NCBI GenBank assembly: GCA_018262795.1 | Contig: JADFDM010000007.1 | Span: 124,001-188,000, forward strand | Direction of reading: 5' to 3' | Length of the DNA: 64,000 nucleotides | Source of the DNA: Sphingobacteriales bacterium | GTDB lineage: Bacteria; Bacteroidota; Bacteroidia; Chitinophagales; LD1 | In this document: positions 41,425 to 51,900 of the stretch, piece by piece | How the letters are laid out: each line of letters starts with the position of its first letter | How positions within the stretch are numbered: position 1 is the stretch's first letter | Translations under genes and position numbers: made by a program | The notes under the pieces: model-generated | What the model saw: only the letters and a program-made list of their open reading frames with translations | Told to the model about the DNA's origin: nothing | Databases searched by the model: none

Positions 41425-44400
41425 CTTAGCAGGGTTATATTTCCTTTCTTTAGAAACTTCTCTCCACTCGGGCACAAGCCCTCTACATAATAACCGAAAA
41501 CAGCCGGGTCTAATTTTCTTCCCTTAAATGAACCATCCCAACCTTTAGCAATATCTTTTGTTTCAAATACTCGCTGCCCCCATCGGTCGTACACTGCAAA
41601 ATACAATTCGGTGATTTGGTTTCCCCGCACATAAAGCACATCATTCTTTCCATCGTTGTTAGGAGAGAAAGCGTTGGGGATGTAGAGGTTCGCCTCCTCA
41701 CAAGGTTTTTTCAGCACCACTATAATTACCGTATCTTTTTTACGGCAGCCTTGTGAGTCAAACACTTCAACAAAGTAAGGGTGAGTTTCAGTGGGGAAAG
41801 CATACGGGTTCATGATGTCGGTAGCACTCAAGGTGCTGTCTGCCCGCCATTGAAAGCCGGCCACCGAAGCGCTGAAGGTGATGTTCAATTGCGCAGTATC
41901 GCCAAATAATATGGTATCAGGAACGGCATACGCATTTACATTGGGCAGTGCCGATAGCACACTAATCTGTATGGAGTCGCTAAAAGTGCATCCAAGTTGA
42001 TTCGTTACCGTGACGGTAAATGTGGTATTGCCCGAAGGACTTACTAAAGGTGTAGCGGTGTTGCCTCCCGAAATAATTTGCGATGAAGGTTCCCACGAAT
42101 AGCTTAGCTGCTGATTGGGTTGTGAATTTTGAACCGTTAGTTGTAGTGTGTCGCCCGCACATAGAATATCGGAACCTTGTAAGGAAAGCGCATCGGTGAA
42201 AACAATGACTGTTTGTTTCAGTGTATCTGTGCAAATGCCGTTTGATACCAACAAAGTGTAAATGGTAGATTGAGTAGGAAATGCCAGCGGGTTAGATACG
42301 GTGGCTGCGCTTAGTGTAGTAGAAGGAGTCCATAGATAGCTGATAGCAGAATCATTACTCGGAGGAACTCCAATTTGAACACTTTGTGTATTGCAAATGG
42401 TCAGGGTAGGAAGTGTGTCTGTTCCCTGACTGCCTATCACTAAAATCTTTTTGATGATGGTGTCGGTAAAGTTGCAGCTACCCGGATCGGTAATTACTAA
42501 TGTGACATCAAACAATCCTGTTTGCGAATACTGATGGGAGGGATTTACTTGAAAAGAACTTTGGCCGTCTCCAAAGAACCATTGGTAGGAAGGAGTTTGA
42601 ACAGACGAACTCAAATTTTGAAACTGTACCGGAATATTCTTGCAGGCATTGGGTACCGTAAAGTCTGCCAGACAAATAGGTAGATCTAAATCGAATTTGA
42701 AAATAGCATTGTTGCAATTATTCGATTTGTTAGTGGAGGAAACTGCTCCGGGAGTGGTAGGGAAATCGCTGTGCCCGCCACATCCGGCACACACCGATTG
42801 ATATACAATACCTCGTTTATCAAAACGGCTGGTTCCACCATCCACATGCTCTTCACTTTGGTTGCCCCCCATAAAGGTGGCGTAGGTCAGTTGCGATGCG
42901 TCATCTTTAAGCACCATCAAATAAAAATCCTGCCCATCGGTAGTGGCTTTAAAAGCGTTGGAGGTCACATCTAATCCGGTAGTGCCACCGGTTCCGCCCA
43001 CAATATTATTTACTCCTTGGCTGCCCCAGCCGCAGGCGTAAATACTGTTGCACACATCTACCAAAAATGCAGTGGGTGAAATATCAGTAACCCCTAAGCC
43101 TCTTCCAAAAGAAGTGGACCAAATAATGCTGTCCAACGGTGCCGTTAGTTTGGAAATAAATTGTCCACCATTCGGTTTGTTGTACCCTGCGTTTTTAATG
43201 TAATTGCTGGCTGAGTTATCTGCCTGACCAAGCACATATACGTGGTTGCTCTTATCCAATTCCACAAAATAAATTTGATCGTAATCGGCATAGCCATAAT
43301 AAGTAGAGGCAAGATTTTGTTGCCCGTTTTTGTCTATGTGAATCAGAAATCCATCCGCCTCGCCACCGGCAAATGAACTTTGTAGGGTGCCGGTAGTGGT
43401 GGGGAAATTTAAGGAATGAGTTCCTCCCGCCACGTAGAGGTTCTCCGCATTGTCAATCGCTACGGAATAAGCTGCATCGTCATCACTGCCGCCAAAAGTG
43501 GTGCTCCATACCATCGTGGAAAGATTGGCATCCATTTTAAATATGCAAGCATCTAACCCTCCGCCAAACGTATTTTGAAAAGTACCGGGCGTTCTGGGAA
43601 AATCAGCCGAACGGGTACAAGAAGCCACATACACATTGTTGTTGGCATCAATGTCAATCTCTCCTCGCACTTCGTCCGCGTAGTTATGTCGTAAAAATCC
43701 CGGAGAGCTGTAAGGTTGACCGGCTCGGTAGTTAATGCCATCATTATCGGAGCCGCCTACATAAGTAGAGGATAATAGTTGTGTGCCATCTGCACTCAAT
43801 CTCGAAATAAAAATGTCCGATCCATTTTTAAAATGTGCGGCTATACCATCAAATACTCCCGGATCATTTCCTCCATTAAAAGTAGTATCGAAAGCCGAAG
43901 TGGTAACCGGGAAATTAGAACAACCGGTAGTGCCCAGAATATACAGCTCATCGTTATTATTAACGATAAGGCTGTGTGGTAAATCCTGCCCATATCCTCC
44001 CAAGTAAGTCGAAAAGATGCGCTGCGTGCCATCTCCTGAATATTTAGTAATGGCAATATCATCTCCCGGATATTGACCGCCACCCGTAAAAATTATGGTA
44101 GGCCCACCGATATAACTCATTTGATAAGCGCCTATGGTAGTAGGGTACCCCACTCCAAAAACAGTACCTGCGGCAAAAGCATTTCCATTCTTATCATAAG
44201 TCGCGGAATAGCCGAAGTTATCTGCCGTAGAGCCGGAATAGGTAGAGAAAATAAGTGTGGGATCAATCACCAATTCGAGATGAGGGTCATACCCATTTGG
44301 GAATTCATAACTCAAATTTTTTCTGGTTAAGGAGAACCGGCACTCGACTGTTTGCCTTTTACCATTTATTACTTGATAGGCAATGGGCTTTAGGTCGGTA

Positions 44401-45014
44401 ATAGTGCCTATGCTGGTGGCTATTTGCAAATCTCCAGCTTCGTTAAGCGATAGCCCTTCCACCCCTTCAAATTCACTTTGAATCTGAGCCGGATTTGCTC
44501 CTGCTTTTACGTGGTAATAATATTTCAAGTGCCCACTCTCCGAAGAAATCTCTAATTGAACCCCCGGATAGATTTCTCGATAGCTTAATTCCTGAAAGGC
44601 GCGAACTCCTGAAGCCCACTGTGATTTATCATTCCCTACAAAATAGTTGAAGTATTCTTTTACAGGCTGATTCCCTGAAACTGCCACCTCCGGCTGTGAA
44701 TGCAGAAAATTAATTCTAAACGAATGATAGTGAAGAGTGTAATCAATTTGAGGCTTGTAGTTCTCTAATTTGTGATGGTCGCCTTTGATTCGGATGATAT
44801 CACGGGTGTCCATTAAGTTGAAGGTGATTCTGTTCTTTTCAAAGAATATGGCTCCGCTTTTTATCTCTGCTTTAAAAAGCACTTCTTGCTCCCATTGGCG
44901 CTTATTCTCCTTAAACAAATATGGAGAACACGATTGGCACACCTCCTGTGAATAAATTACACCAGAGAATAATAGAGTAAAACTAATTAACAGTATTTTC
45001 GTATAGTAACGCAT
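41421..45014 (-). CDS. T9SS type-B cargo: SBBP propeller, PKD and CHU_C domain surface protein
   Basis: 1197 residues from ATG 45014. Signal peptide ends VIYSQ. An N-terminal DUF7948-like domain (about 25-240, NYFVGNDKSQWASGV), then SBBP beta-propeller repeats (about 245-750; YLGGYGQDLPHSLIV, YVGGSDNDGI, TFGGSDDDAAYSVAID, FMGGNQSEEHVDGG), a PKD domain (about 790-870, WFFGDGQSS), Ig-like repeats with CAGDT, and a gliding-motility-associated C-terminal domain (NLYIPNAFSPNNDGKNDVL ... GYYVEGLCPSGEKFLKKG). The last is the T9SS type-B sorting domain. Surface-exposed adhesin-like role inferred. Divergent from the twin propeller genes. Confidence 0.92.
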   Translation of the reverse strand: MRYYTKILLISFTLLFSGVIYSQEVCQSCSPYLFKENKRQWEQEVLFKAEIKSGAIFFEKNRITFNLMDTRDIIRIKGDHHKLENYKPQIDYTLHYHSFRINFLHSQPEVAVSGNQPVKEYFNYFVGNDKSQWASGVRAFQELSYREIYPGVQLEISSESGHLKYYYHVKAGANPAQIQSEFEGVEGLSLNEAGDLQIATSIGTITDLKPIAYQVINGKRQTVECRFSLTRKNLSYEFPNGYDPHLELVIDPTLIFSTYSGSTADNFGYSATYDKNGNAFAAGTVFGVGYPTTIGAYQMSYIGGPTIIFTGGGQYPGDDIAITKYSGDGTQRIFSTYLGGYGQDLPHSLIVNNNDELYILGTTGCSNFPVTTSAFDTTFNGGNDPGVFDGIAAHFKNGSDIFISRLSADGTQLLSSTYVGGSDNDGINYRAGQPYSSPGFLRHNYADEVRGEIDIDANNNVYVASCTRSADFPRTPGTFQNTFGGGLDACIFKMDANLSTMVWSTTFGGSDDDAAYSVAIDNAENLYVAGGTHSLNFPTTTGTLQSSFAGGEADGFLIHIDKNGQQNLASTYYGYADYDQIYFVELDKSNHVYVLGQADNSASNYIKNAGYNKPNGGQFISKLTAPLDSIIWSTSFGRGLGVTDISPTAFLVDVCNSIYACGWGSQGVNNIVGGTGGTTGLDVTSNAFKATTDGQDFYLMVLKDDASQLTYATFMGGNQSEEHVDGGTSRFDKRGIVYQSVCAGCGGHSDFPTTPGAVSSTNKSNNCNNAIFKFDLDLPICLADFTVPNACKNIPVQFQNLSSSVQTPSYQWFFGDGQSSFQVNPSHQYSQTGLFDVTLVITDPGSCNFTDTIIKKILVIGSQGTDTLPTLTICNTQSVQIGVPPSNDSAISYLWTPSTTLSAATVSNPLAFPTQSTIYTLLVSNGICTDTLKQTVIVFTDALSLQGSDILCAGDTLQLTVQNSQPNQQLSYSWEPSSQIISGGNTATPLVSPSGNTTFTVTVTNQLGCTFSDSIQISVLSALPNVNAYAVPDTILFGDTAQLNITFSASVAGFQWRADSTLSATDIMNPYAFPTETHPYFVEVFDSQGCRKKDTVIIVVLKKPCEEANLYIPNAFSPNNDGKNDVLYVRGNQITELYFAVYDRWGQRVFETKDIAKGWDGSFKGRKLDPAVFGYYVEGLCPSGEKFLKKGNITLLR

Positions 45015-45114
45015 AAAAATTTCGCATCGGCAAATTACCAAATTATTAATGGCAATCTCGGTTCATTTATCAGCGGTAAACAAAACATTTTCTATCCAAG
45101 CTAATCCTTTAACT

Positions 45115-48100
45115 ATGTTGCGAAATTTCAAGATCTTTTTGGGGTCTATCCTGCCGATTCTTTTTTTCTCCTATAACTTGGCTCAAGCACAAGCTGGGTA
45201 TGTAGATACTTCTTTTTACCAAGGGGTAGGTATAGATTATAAATGCACGGGCGGTTTAGTGTTGCCGGATTCATCCGTAATTGTGATAGGCAGGTTTGCT
45301 TATGTAAATGAAAGACTGATTAACGGTATTGCTAAGTTGAAAAGAGATGGGAGCATGGATTATAGTTTTAATCCCGGAACCGGTGCTGATGAACACGTGA
45401 ATCAGGTAGTGCGCCAACCCGATGGAAAATTAATTATAGGAGGAGATTTTAAAACTTTTAATGGCGATTCCGTTTATCACATCGCTCGCCTGAATCCGGA
45501 TGGAAGCAGAGATTACACCTTCAATACCGGTACCGGATTCACGGCTAATGGCACTATTTATAGTCTCTATCTACAGTCCGATGGAAAAATTATGGCCGGA
45601 GGGATTTTCAATGATTACGATGGCACGGCAGCGAATTACCTTATCCGCTTAAATCTGGACGGTACCGCAGACAGTACTTTCAATATGGCAATCGGGTTTA
45701 ACGGATATGTGTACTCCATTGACCGGCAGACGGACGGGAAATACATCATTGCCGGTCATTTCACTTCCTTTAATAATGATACTACCGTTATCCGAATAGC
45801 AAGGCTAAATTCGAATGGAACACTTGATCCTTCCTTCCAAGTAGGTGATGGTTTCGATAATATTGTCACTACAGCTCGTATTCAAACAAACGGTAAAATT
45901 ATTGCGGTTGGTTTCTTTACGCTGTACGATAGCGTGAGCAGAAATAGAATAGCTCGGTTGAATACGGACGGTTCGTTGGATTATACTTACAACGTTGGGA
46001 GTGGGTTTAACAGCAACGTCAATGATCTGACATTTCAACCCGATGGGAAAGCTATAGCGACTGGCAACTTTACCAAATTTAATGGAAGCAACATCAATAG
46101 AATTATCCGAATAGATACATTAGGAGCAAGAGATATCACCTTTGCCCCCGGCACCGGCCCTAACGTAAGTTGTAATGCTGTGTTCCTAAACCAAGAAGGT
46201 AGGGTTTATGTCGGAGGATTTTTTACCCAAGTGGACTCCTTCGTTCGGTTCAGGTTTGCACGATTGCTCAACACAGGCAAAGTGGATCACACTTTCTTCC
46301 TCGAATCAAAGTTGAATGCTCTATCCAGAGCTATTGAAACTCAAAGTACAGGCAAAGCTATTGTGGCAGGTCAGTTTACCCGGTACAATCAGATGATGGC
46401 GAACCGGATTGTACGTTTAACTGCCGATGGATCGGTGGATATTACTTTCAACAGTGGAGCAGGCGCAAATAATACCATACGGACAGTGAAAGTATTACCC
46501 AACGATAAAATTTTGATAGGAGGAGATTTTACGAATTACAATGGCAAAGCAATAAACAGAATTGCTAGACTGAATGCGGACGGAACTTTAGATTCGACTT
46601 TTAATGTAGGCTCCGGAACAAACGGTGTAGTATATAAAATTACAACTGATTCGGCCGGTAAGGTATATGTAGGAGGTAATTTTACCATTTACGCAGGGGA
46701 TACCGTGAATAGAATTGTAAGGCTGAATTCAAACGGATCGAGAGACGCTTCATTTAATACAGCACCGGGGTTCAATAACTATGTGTTTGATATTGCACTT
46801 CAATCCGATGGAAAGATACTCGCAAGTGGAGCCTTTACTACCTATAAAGCAGTAAGTGGTAATAACCGCATTATTCGCCTAAACACAGATGGATCGCCTG
46901 ATATTTCGTTCGGTTCAGGAGTTAGAGCTAACAATGTTATTTATTCCATTTCATTGACAGATAGTGGTAGAATATTAATCGGAGGGTCTTTTACCAAGTT
47001 TAATAACGTGGCAAAGAACAGAGTGGCTCGCTTAGAGCCGGACGGCTCCCTGAATACTTCATTTATCGCCAGTGTTACGAACGGTATTGTGTATGACATA
47101 GTGCAGGTAAAAAAGGGGTCGTTGATCGGTGGCACATTTACTACCGTGAACGGCACTTCTAAGCCTCGAATAGCATTTCTCGATCAAAGTGGAAGCAGCA
47201 CAAGCAGCGCTTTCTACACCGGCACCGGAGCCAACGCTGTGATTTACAATTTTTTTGTAGATGACGTTCAGCGAACCGTTTACCTTACAGGAGATTTCAC
47301 AACACTTCAGACCCACCTCTACAATCGTTTTGCTAGACTTAGAAATACAGATATCCACCTTACTAAAGTAGCCACGGTGCTTTGCCCCGGAGCTATTACA
47401 AAAGTGTACTTCCGGAAAATGCAGACCTTCAATGCCGGCAATACTTTCACCTTCCAGTTATCTGATTCTACCGGATCTTTTTCGGCCGCTAATAACATTG
47501 GAGCTTCTGCTAACAGTAGTCAAGGAAATGATTCCACTACCATTTATCTGCCAAATAACTTGCCTTCAGGAAGTAAATACCGTGTTCGTATTATTTCCAC
47601 TAATCCGACAGATACCAGCAATGCGTCAGATTTTATTAGCATTTCAGCACCGCAGGTACCGGTTGTTATAGCTAACGGAGCCACTACATTTTGTTTGGGC
47701 GATAGTGTTCTATTATCAGTTGCTGAGGGCAATAGTTTTAACTGGAGCACCGGAGCTACTACTTCACATATCTTGGTAAAGCAAAGCGGAAGCTATTGGG
47801 TAACGGTGAATAACAACAACTGCATTGCTACTTCAAACCCTGTTGCAATAGCCACCTTATCCGCTCCTGATTCAACAATTAGTATTTCTGCAACTTCGCT
47901 GTGCAATGGCGGTAGTGTGAAGTTGCAGGCAAAACCAAATTTATTTTATCAATGGAGTGTTGGTCCTACCACGCCATCAATTACCATCAGCCAGTCGGGA
48001 CTTTACTCTTTAACAGTGACCGACTCTATTGGCTGCCATTCCAGCAGTGCGCTTACCTTAGACTTGAATGCATATTTCAATACTCTAATTACTCCCGACA

Positions 48101-48768
48101 GTTCAATCAGTTTATGTGATGGCGATAGCATCATCTTGTCATCTATTTCAGGAGTTACTTATCTGTGGAGCAATCAGCAAACGAGCCAGAATATTGTAGT
48201 CACCGCTTCCGGCACTTATTCAATTACTATCTCTGATGGGATATGTCAACTTTCGGCAGGCCCGGTGAGTATAACCGTGAAGCCACGACCAACGGTAAGT
48301 TTTAGTTTACCTGCCGATACCTTTTGCAGTAATGGAAACAGTATCCCACTCGTGGGTTCTCCTACAGGAGGTCAGTTTTCTGGCAATGGAGTTTCAGCAT
48401 CTACCTTCAACCCATTGGGGTTAGGTAATTCTACAGCGGTTGTTACCTACTCTGTTACCGGCTCAAATGGTTGCACTACAAACTTATCTGACTCCGCTTT
48501 TGTGGCTATTTGCACCGGGCTTGCAGAACTGACCAGCAACCATCTGCGGCTATTCCCCAATCCGGCAAACGATAGAATATTCCTTTACAAGGACTACACA
48601 AGCCCTGAACCGGTGATGATATTCTCTGCTTTTGGAAACAAAGTGATGGAATTGAATGGGTCAGATATGCGCAATACTCAGGAAATTGATATTTCATCTT
48701 TAGCGCAGGGGAACTATTTTGTTTCAATCGGAAAGCACCACTTGTCATTTACTAAGGGAAGCCGATAA
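45115..48768 (+). CDS. Delta-60-repeat (DUF5122) propeller protein with T9SS sorting domain, twin 1
   Basis: 1217 residues from ATG 45115, chosen because the signal peptide (FLGSILPILFFSYNLAQAQ) follows directly; an ATG 22 codons earlier would bury it. About twelve delta-60 repeats of the form RLNxDGSxDxTFNxGxG ... QxDGKIxxGGxFTxxNG fill roughly residues 30-670. Then an Ig-like domain (STNPTDTSNASDFI), three or four short domains with FCLGDSVLL / LCDGDSIIL, and a type A sorting domain (RLFPNPANDRIFLYKD ... GNYFVSIGKHHLSFTKG). A secreted surface protein of unknown ligand. Tandem paralogue of the next gene. Confidence 0.92.
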   Translation: MLRNFKIFLGSILPILFFSYNLAQAQAGYVDTSFYQGVGIDYKCTGGLVLPDSSVIVIGRFAYVNERLINGIAKLKRDGSMDYSFNPGTGADEHVNQVVRQPDGKLIIGGDFKTFNGDSVYHIARLNPDGSRDYTFNTGTGFTANGTIYSLYLQSDGKIMAGGIFNDYDGTAANYLIRLNLDGTADSTFNMAIGFNGYVYSIDRQTDGKYIIAGHFTSFNNDTTVIRIARLNSNGTLDPSFQVGDGFDNIVTTARIQTNGKIIAVGFFTLYDSVSRNRIARLNTDGSLDYTYNVGSGFNSNVNDLTFQPDGKAIATGNFTKFNGSNINRIIRIDTLGARDITFAPGTGPNVSCNAVFLNQEGRVYVGGFFTQVDSFVRFRFARLLNTGKVDHTFFLESKLNALSRAIETQSTGKAIVAGQFTRYNQMMANRIVRLTADGSVDITFNSGAGANNTIRTVKVLPNDKILIGGDFTNYNGKAINRIARLNADGTLDSTFNVGSGTNGVVYKITTDSAGKVYVGGNFTIYAGDTVNRIVRLNSNGSRDASFNTAPGFNNYVFDIALQSDGKILASGAFTTYKAVSGNNRIIRLNTDGSPDISFGSGVRANNVIYSISLTDSGRILIGGSFTKFNNVAKNRVARLEPDGSLNTSFIASVTNGIVYDIVQVKKGSLIGGTFTTVNGTSKPRIAFLDQSGSSTSSAFYTGTGANAVIYNFFVDDVQRTVYLTGDFTTLQTHLYNRFARLRNTDIHLTKVATVLCPGAITKVYFRKMQTFNAGNTFTFQLSDSTGSFSAANNIGASANSSQGNDSTTIYLPNNLPSGSKYRVRIISTNPTDTSNASDFISISAPQVPVVIANGATTFCLGDSVLLSVAEGNSFNWSTGATTSHILVKQSGSYWVTVNNNNCIATSNPVAIATLSAPDSTISISATSLCNGGSVKLQAKPNLFYQWSVGPTTPSITISQSGLYSLTVTDSIGCHSSSALTLDLNAYFNTLITPDSSISLCDGDSIILSSISGVTYLWSNQQTSQNIVVTASGTYSITISDGICQLSAGPVSITVKPRPTVSFSLPADTFCSNGNSIPLVGSPTGGQFSGNGVSASTFNPLGLGNSTAVVTYSVTGSNGCTTNLSDSAFVAICTGLAELTSNHLRLFPNPANDRIFLYKDYTSPEPVMIFSAFGNKVMELNGSDMRNTQEIDISSLAQGNYFVSIGKHHLSFTKGSR

Positions 48769-48990
48769 CTGCTGGCCGAGTCGCCTCTTTCAAGGATAAC
48801 AGATGGGGAGGCGATAATTATTCCCCAATGCCCTTCATAAGTAAAGGGCTGATTTACTGCATTTTCTATGCACTTTATAAGGTTCGCTCCTCTTCAAATC
48901 CTTGTTAGGTAAGCTTCTTCATAACAAAATGCCGCGTACAACGTAAACGTGAAAGGAAATCCTGTTTTACTAACTGTAAACACACCGAGT

Positions 48991-51900
48991 ATGTTTGCTT
49001 TTTCGATTAAAAAATATTTTGGGCTATTGTCAATAGCCGTGTTGCTGAGTTCAACGAGTCAAGCTCAAATTGGACAAATAGATTCGCAGTTTTATAAGGG
49101 CATGGGGATAGATTATAAATGTACCGGTGGGCTTGTGCTACCCGATTCTTCTATTGTGGTAACGGGTAAATTCAAATATGTCAATGATGTTTCTATCAAT
49201 GGAATAGCCAAACTGCATCCCGATGGAACGATAGACAACTCATTTGATGTAGGTTCGGGAGCCGATAACTATGTGAATGTGGTGGTGCGTCAGCCGGACG
49301 GCAAATTGGTTATAGCCGGAGAGTTTGTGAAATTTAATGGAGCCACTGTAAAACGGATAGCAAGACTGAATCCAGATGGCTCTCTTGACCTTACATTTAA
49401 TACCGGTACTGGATTTAATGGAGCGATATACGCTTTGTATTTACAACCCGATGGAAAGATTCTTGTAGGGGGTAGTTTCTCTTCCTTCAACGGAACGGGC
49501 ATTCGCAACATTGCCCGCTTAAACCAAGATGGAAATATAGATAACTCGTTTACCACCGGAGCCGGATGCGATGGAGCTGTATTTTCAGTGGATCAGCAGA
49601 GCGATAGTAAAATTATCCTCGCAGGAAGTTTTAATAATTATGCCGGTGTTGCAAGATCTAAGGTGGTGAGAATTGAAAACAACGGAAGTATTGATTTGAG
49701 TTTTCAGATAGATACCCTGGGCCCTAACAACACGGTAACAGGTACTGCGATGTCGGTCAACAATACAATATTAGTCACCGGTTTCTTCACGGCTTATGGC
49801 AACCATCCTTGTGGTCGTATAGTGCGGTTAAATACGGACGGTTCCGAAGACACTACATTTTTTTCGGGTGTTGGTTTCAACGATTATATCAATGAAATGA
49901 TTACCCAACCCGATGGAAAAATTTTAGTGGACGGAAACTTTACACAGTATAATGGCACTGCCATTCAGCGGGTAGCCCGCTTAGAGACCAGCGGCTTGTT
50001 GGATAATAGTTTTCAGCCTTCAGATGGCCCCAACCAAAGATGTAATGCGCTGTTTCTCGATCAAAGTAACCGCGTTTATATCGGAGGTTTCTTTACTCGC
50101 TGCGGCTCTTATACTCGTCTTCGCATAGCTCGATTAGAAGCAGATGGCTCGCTCGATCATTCTTTCTTTGGAAACTCCAAACTAAACGGTACCGTTTTGA
50201 CCTCCGCATTTCAGAGCGATGGTAAAATCATTATTGCCGGTCAGTTTACTATATACAATGATGTAGTTGTAAATCGCATTGCTCGCCTGGATGACAATGG
50301 AAATCTTGACAATAGTTTTAACTCCGGCTTAGGAGCCAATAATATTATCCGGGCAATGAGTATTCTGCCGAATAACAAAATAGTTATAGCCGGTGATTTT
50401 ACCTCTTACAATGGGACTACTTGCAATCGCATTGCTCTTTTAAATGCAGATGGCACTTTAGATGCTGCTTTCAATACGGGGACAGGCGCTAACAATAAGA
50501 TTTATGCCCTATCAGTAGATAGCTCCGGAAAGATTTATGTGGGGGGAGCTTTTACGAAATTTAATGGTGTAACACGGAACAGAATTCTTCGCTTGAATGC
50601 GAATGGTAGTTTGGATAATTCATTTCTGTTTGGTACCGGCTTTAATAATATAGTGTATTGTATCGCGCCTGAAGCAGGAGATAAAATTTTAGTCGGGGGT
50701 GCATTTACCACTTATGCGGGGCAGCCTGCGGGTCGTATTGTTCGTTTGAATGCAGATGCTACTCGTGATAATAGTTTTTCCGGTAGCGTGAATAACATAG
50801 TTTATGCTATCACCGTTCAGGCAGATGGTCAGTTAGTGGCAGGAGGCTCCTTTACGCAGTATAACGGAGGGAGTGCAAAGAGGGTAATCCGCTTGAATCC
50901 AGATGGTTCAATAGATCCATCGTTTACCTGTGATATTAATAATGGCGCAGTTTATAATTTATGTATGGTGAATAACTGGGTGGCAGCCGTAGGAAGTTTT
51001 ACAAATGTAAATGGCACTGCTCAAAACCGAATTACTTTTCTGAATACTTCGGGTACAGCAAATACCACGCAGTGTTTGGCAGCTAATGGAACCAGTAGTA
51101 CTGTGAATAGTATTGTCTTTAACCGCGACTCTCGCAAGATATTTATTGGCGGTTCTTTTGAATCGGTTCAGTCGCAGCTCTCTCCCGACTTTGCAAAATT
51201 GGAGGGGACTAACATTGGATTGAGTACCATGCCAAATATTCCTTGCCCCGGATTAACGATCCCATTGACTTATGATAAGAGAGTAGATTTTAATACTGGG
51301 AACACCTTCTTTGCCGAGCTTTCTGATGCGAATGGGAAGTTCGATTCTATTCTGAATATCGGAGTGGTTACCTCTACTCAATCGGGTAGCGATGTGATGC
51401 CTATTGCTGTTCCTTACGGAGTTTTAGCGGGAGGTAATTATAAAGTGAGAATTGTCTCTACCGACCCGGTGGATACCAGTGTAATTTCTAATTTCTTCTC
51501 GATCCAAATTCCACCTGCACCAACGGTGAGCTATAGTGGCTCTACCACCTTTTGTACGGGAGAAAGTCTGACACTTTCCACCGGCTCAGGAATTGCATAT
51601 CAGTGGAGCAATGGAGATAGTGCTCAAAGCACACAGGCAACAAGCAGCGGATATTATCGCGTTTCAGTAACTGACAATAATAATTGTACTACTACTTCGG
51701 CACCGGTCACTGTGATTGTGAACCCCGTGCCCGATTCTTTGATACAGGTGGCTTCGGCTTCTTTGTGTAACGGAGGAAGTGTGCGAATTGAAGCCGCTCC
51801 GGGGTATCTCTATCAATGGAGTAACGGAGGCATCGGCAGTTCAATTATTGTAAATCAATCAGGCAATTATGCCGTCACTATTTCCAATGTTTATGGCTGC

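Noticed and set aside
48781-48850. Two small inverted repeats after the first twin propeller gene, as a terminator
   Set aside because: Arms are short with long or AT-rich loops and no T-run follows.
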